Positions 63,725 through 64,000 of a stretch of 64,000 bases of DNA are shown here, in pieces. The stretch covers positions 62,001-126,000 of the forward strand of contig NRSV01000077.1 of NCBI GenBank assembly GCA_002286855.1. Reading direction: 5' to 3'. Both the position numbers and the translations under genes were made by a program. A model generated the notes under the pieces. It saw nothing but the letters and a program-made list of their open reading frames with translations. It had not been told where the DNA came from and ran no database searches. This DNA is from Bipolaris cookei. Its lineage: Eukaryota; Ascomycota; Dothideomycetes; Pleosporales; Pleosporaceae. Each line of letters starts with the position of its first letter. Within the stretch, counting starts at the first letter, position 1.

Positions 63725-64000
63725 TAAAGCTTTTCACTTAGCTGTATTCTGCCTATCGCAAGATTTTTGTGCGGTTACAGCAGCGCGATCTTCTGATTTT
63801 TGGGCGCGCCCAGCAGCTAGTTGTGCAGCCCTCGCGGCACGCTCCTACTACTACACTATTCTGGCAGCTGCGCGATGCTCCCGCGCAGCTTAAGCCATCT
63901 GTTTTTTATAAGCAGCTGCGGCAGCTCGCTCCTCCCTCTACTGTTTTTTTTTGGAGTTTTTTTTTCATGGTGTTGCTGCTGTTCCGCTGCCTCACGGGCT
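63725..64000 (-). pseudogene. Degraded transposase C-terminal remnant (runs off window)
   Basis: Read on the minus strand with stops ignored and one frameshift allowed, the sequence gives an Ala/Arg/Gln/Lys-rich coiled tail (REAAEQQQHHEKKTPKKKQ, then REERAAAAAYKKQ, then RAAQLAAGRAQKSEDRAAV). Such tails end many fungal pogo/Tc5-type transposases. Several stops stand where Gln or Trp codons would be expected, as with RIP. The catalytic part, if present, lies beyond the window. Confidence 0.4.

Overview
This 64 kb window comes from a transposon-rich region of a filamentous ascomycete genome, most likely Pezizomycotina and plausibly a Dothideomycete. The evidence is short 45-77 bp GT-AG introns, a fungal adenylating reductase, a DUF3455 secreted protein, Tad-type LINEs, Fot1/pogo-like and hAT transposons, and CpA-to-TpA nonsense changes of the RIP type in the old DNA transposons. 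I saw no convincing tRNA or rRNA gene and no CRISPR array.

Layout. 1-5.1 kb: a perfect 104-bp inverted repeat (1-104 and 4976-5079) flanks an ankyrin-repeat gene. That gene is split by a complete hAT transposon (628-3797) with 8-bp target duplications; removing it restores the ankyrin frame. 5.1-10.9 kb: a cluster of TGGAATTCCA palindromes, then a three-exon A-T-R adenylating reductase. 10.9-13.5 kb: a complete but inactivated Fot1/pogo-like element. 15.7-16.8 kb: a C2H2 zinc-finger protein. 17.1-28.6 kb: a LINE (LINE-A copy 1) interrupted inside its reverse transcriptase gene by a second full-length LINE (LINE-B). 29.8-30.7 kb: a broken SYG1/XPR1-type EXS-domain gene.

34.0-44.0 kb is a four-level nest. 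The outer Fot1-like relic holds a 178-bp MITE and a Tc1/mariner-like element, and the latter holds an intact full-length LINE-A copy 2. 44.4-53 kb holds three unrecognised genes (452, 312 and about 182 aa) and an intact Fot1/pogo-like transposase of 607 aa. Related TA-flanked termini at 46698 and 51474 suggest that this transposase and the 312-aa gene may lie in one element. 56-61.6 kb holds low-copy host-type genes: a two-exon conserved hypothetical, another two-exon hypothetical, a class 3 lipase and a DUF3455 secreted protein. 61.8-62.9 kb is a 1-kb internally deleted derivative of the 49-kb transposon. The window ends in a degraded transposase remnant.

The order of events can be read from the nests. 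The RIP-marked DNA transposons are oldest; the LINEs came later and are clean. The two LINE-A copies encode identical ORF1 proteins and carry no RIP-like stops. LINE-A, LINE-B, the hAT and one Fot1-like transposase all keep full-length reading frames, so they may be active or only recently silent.
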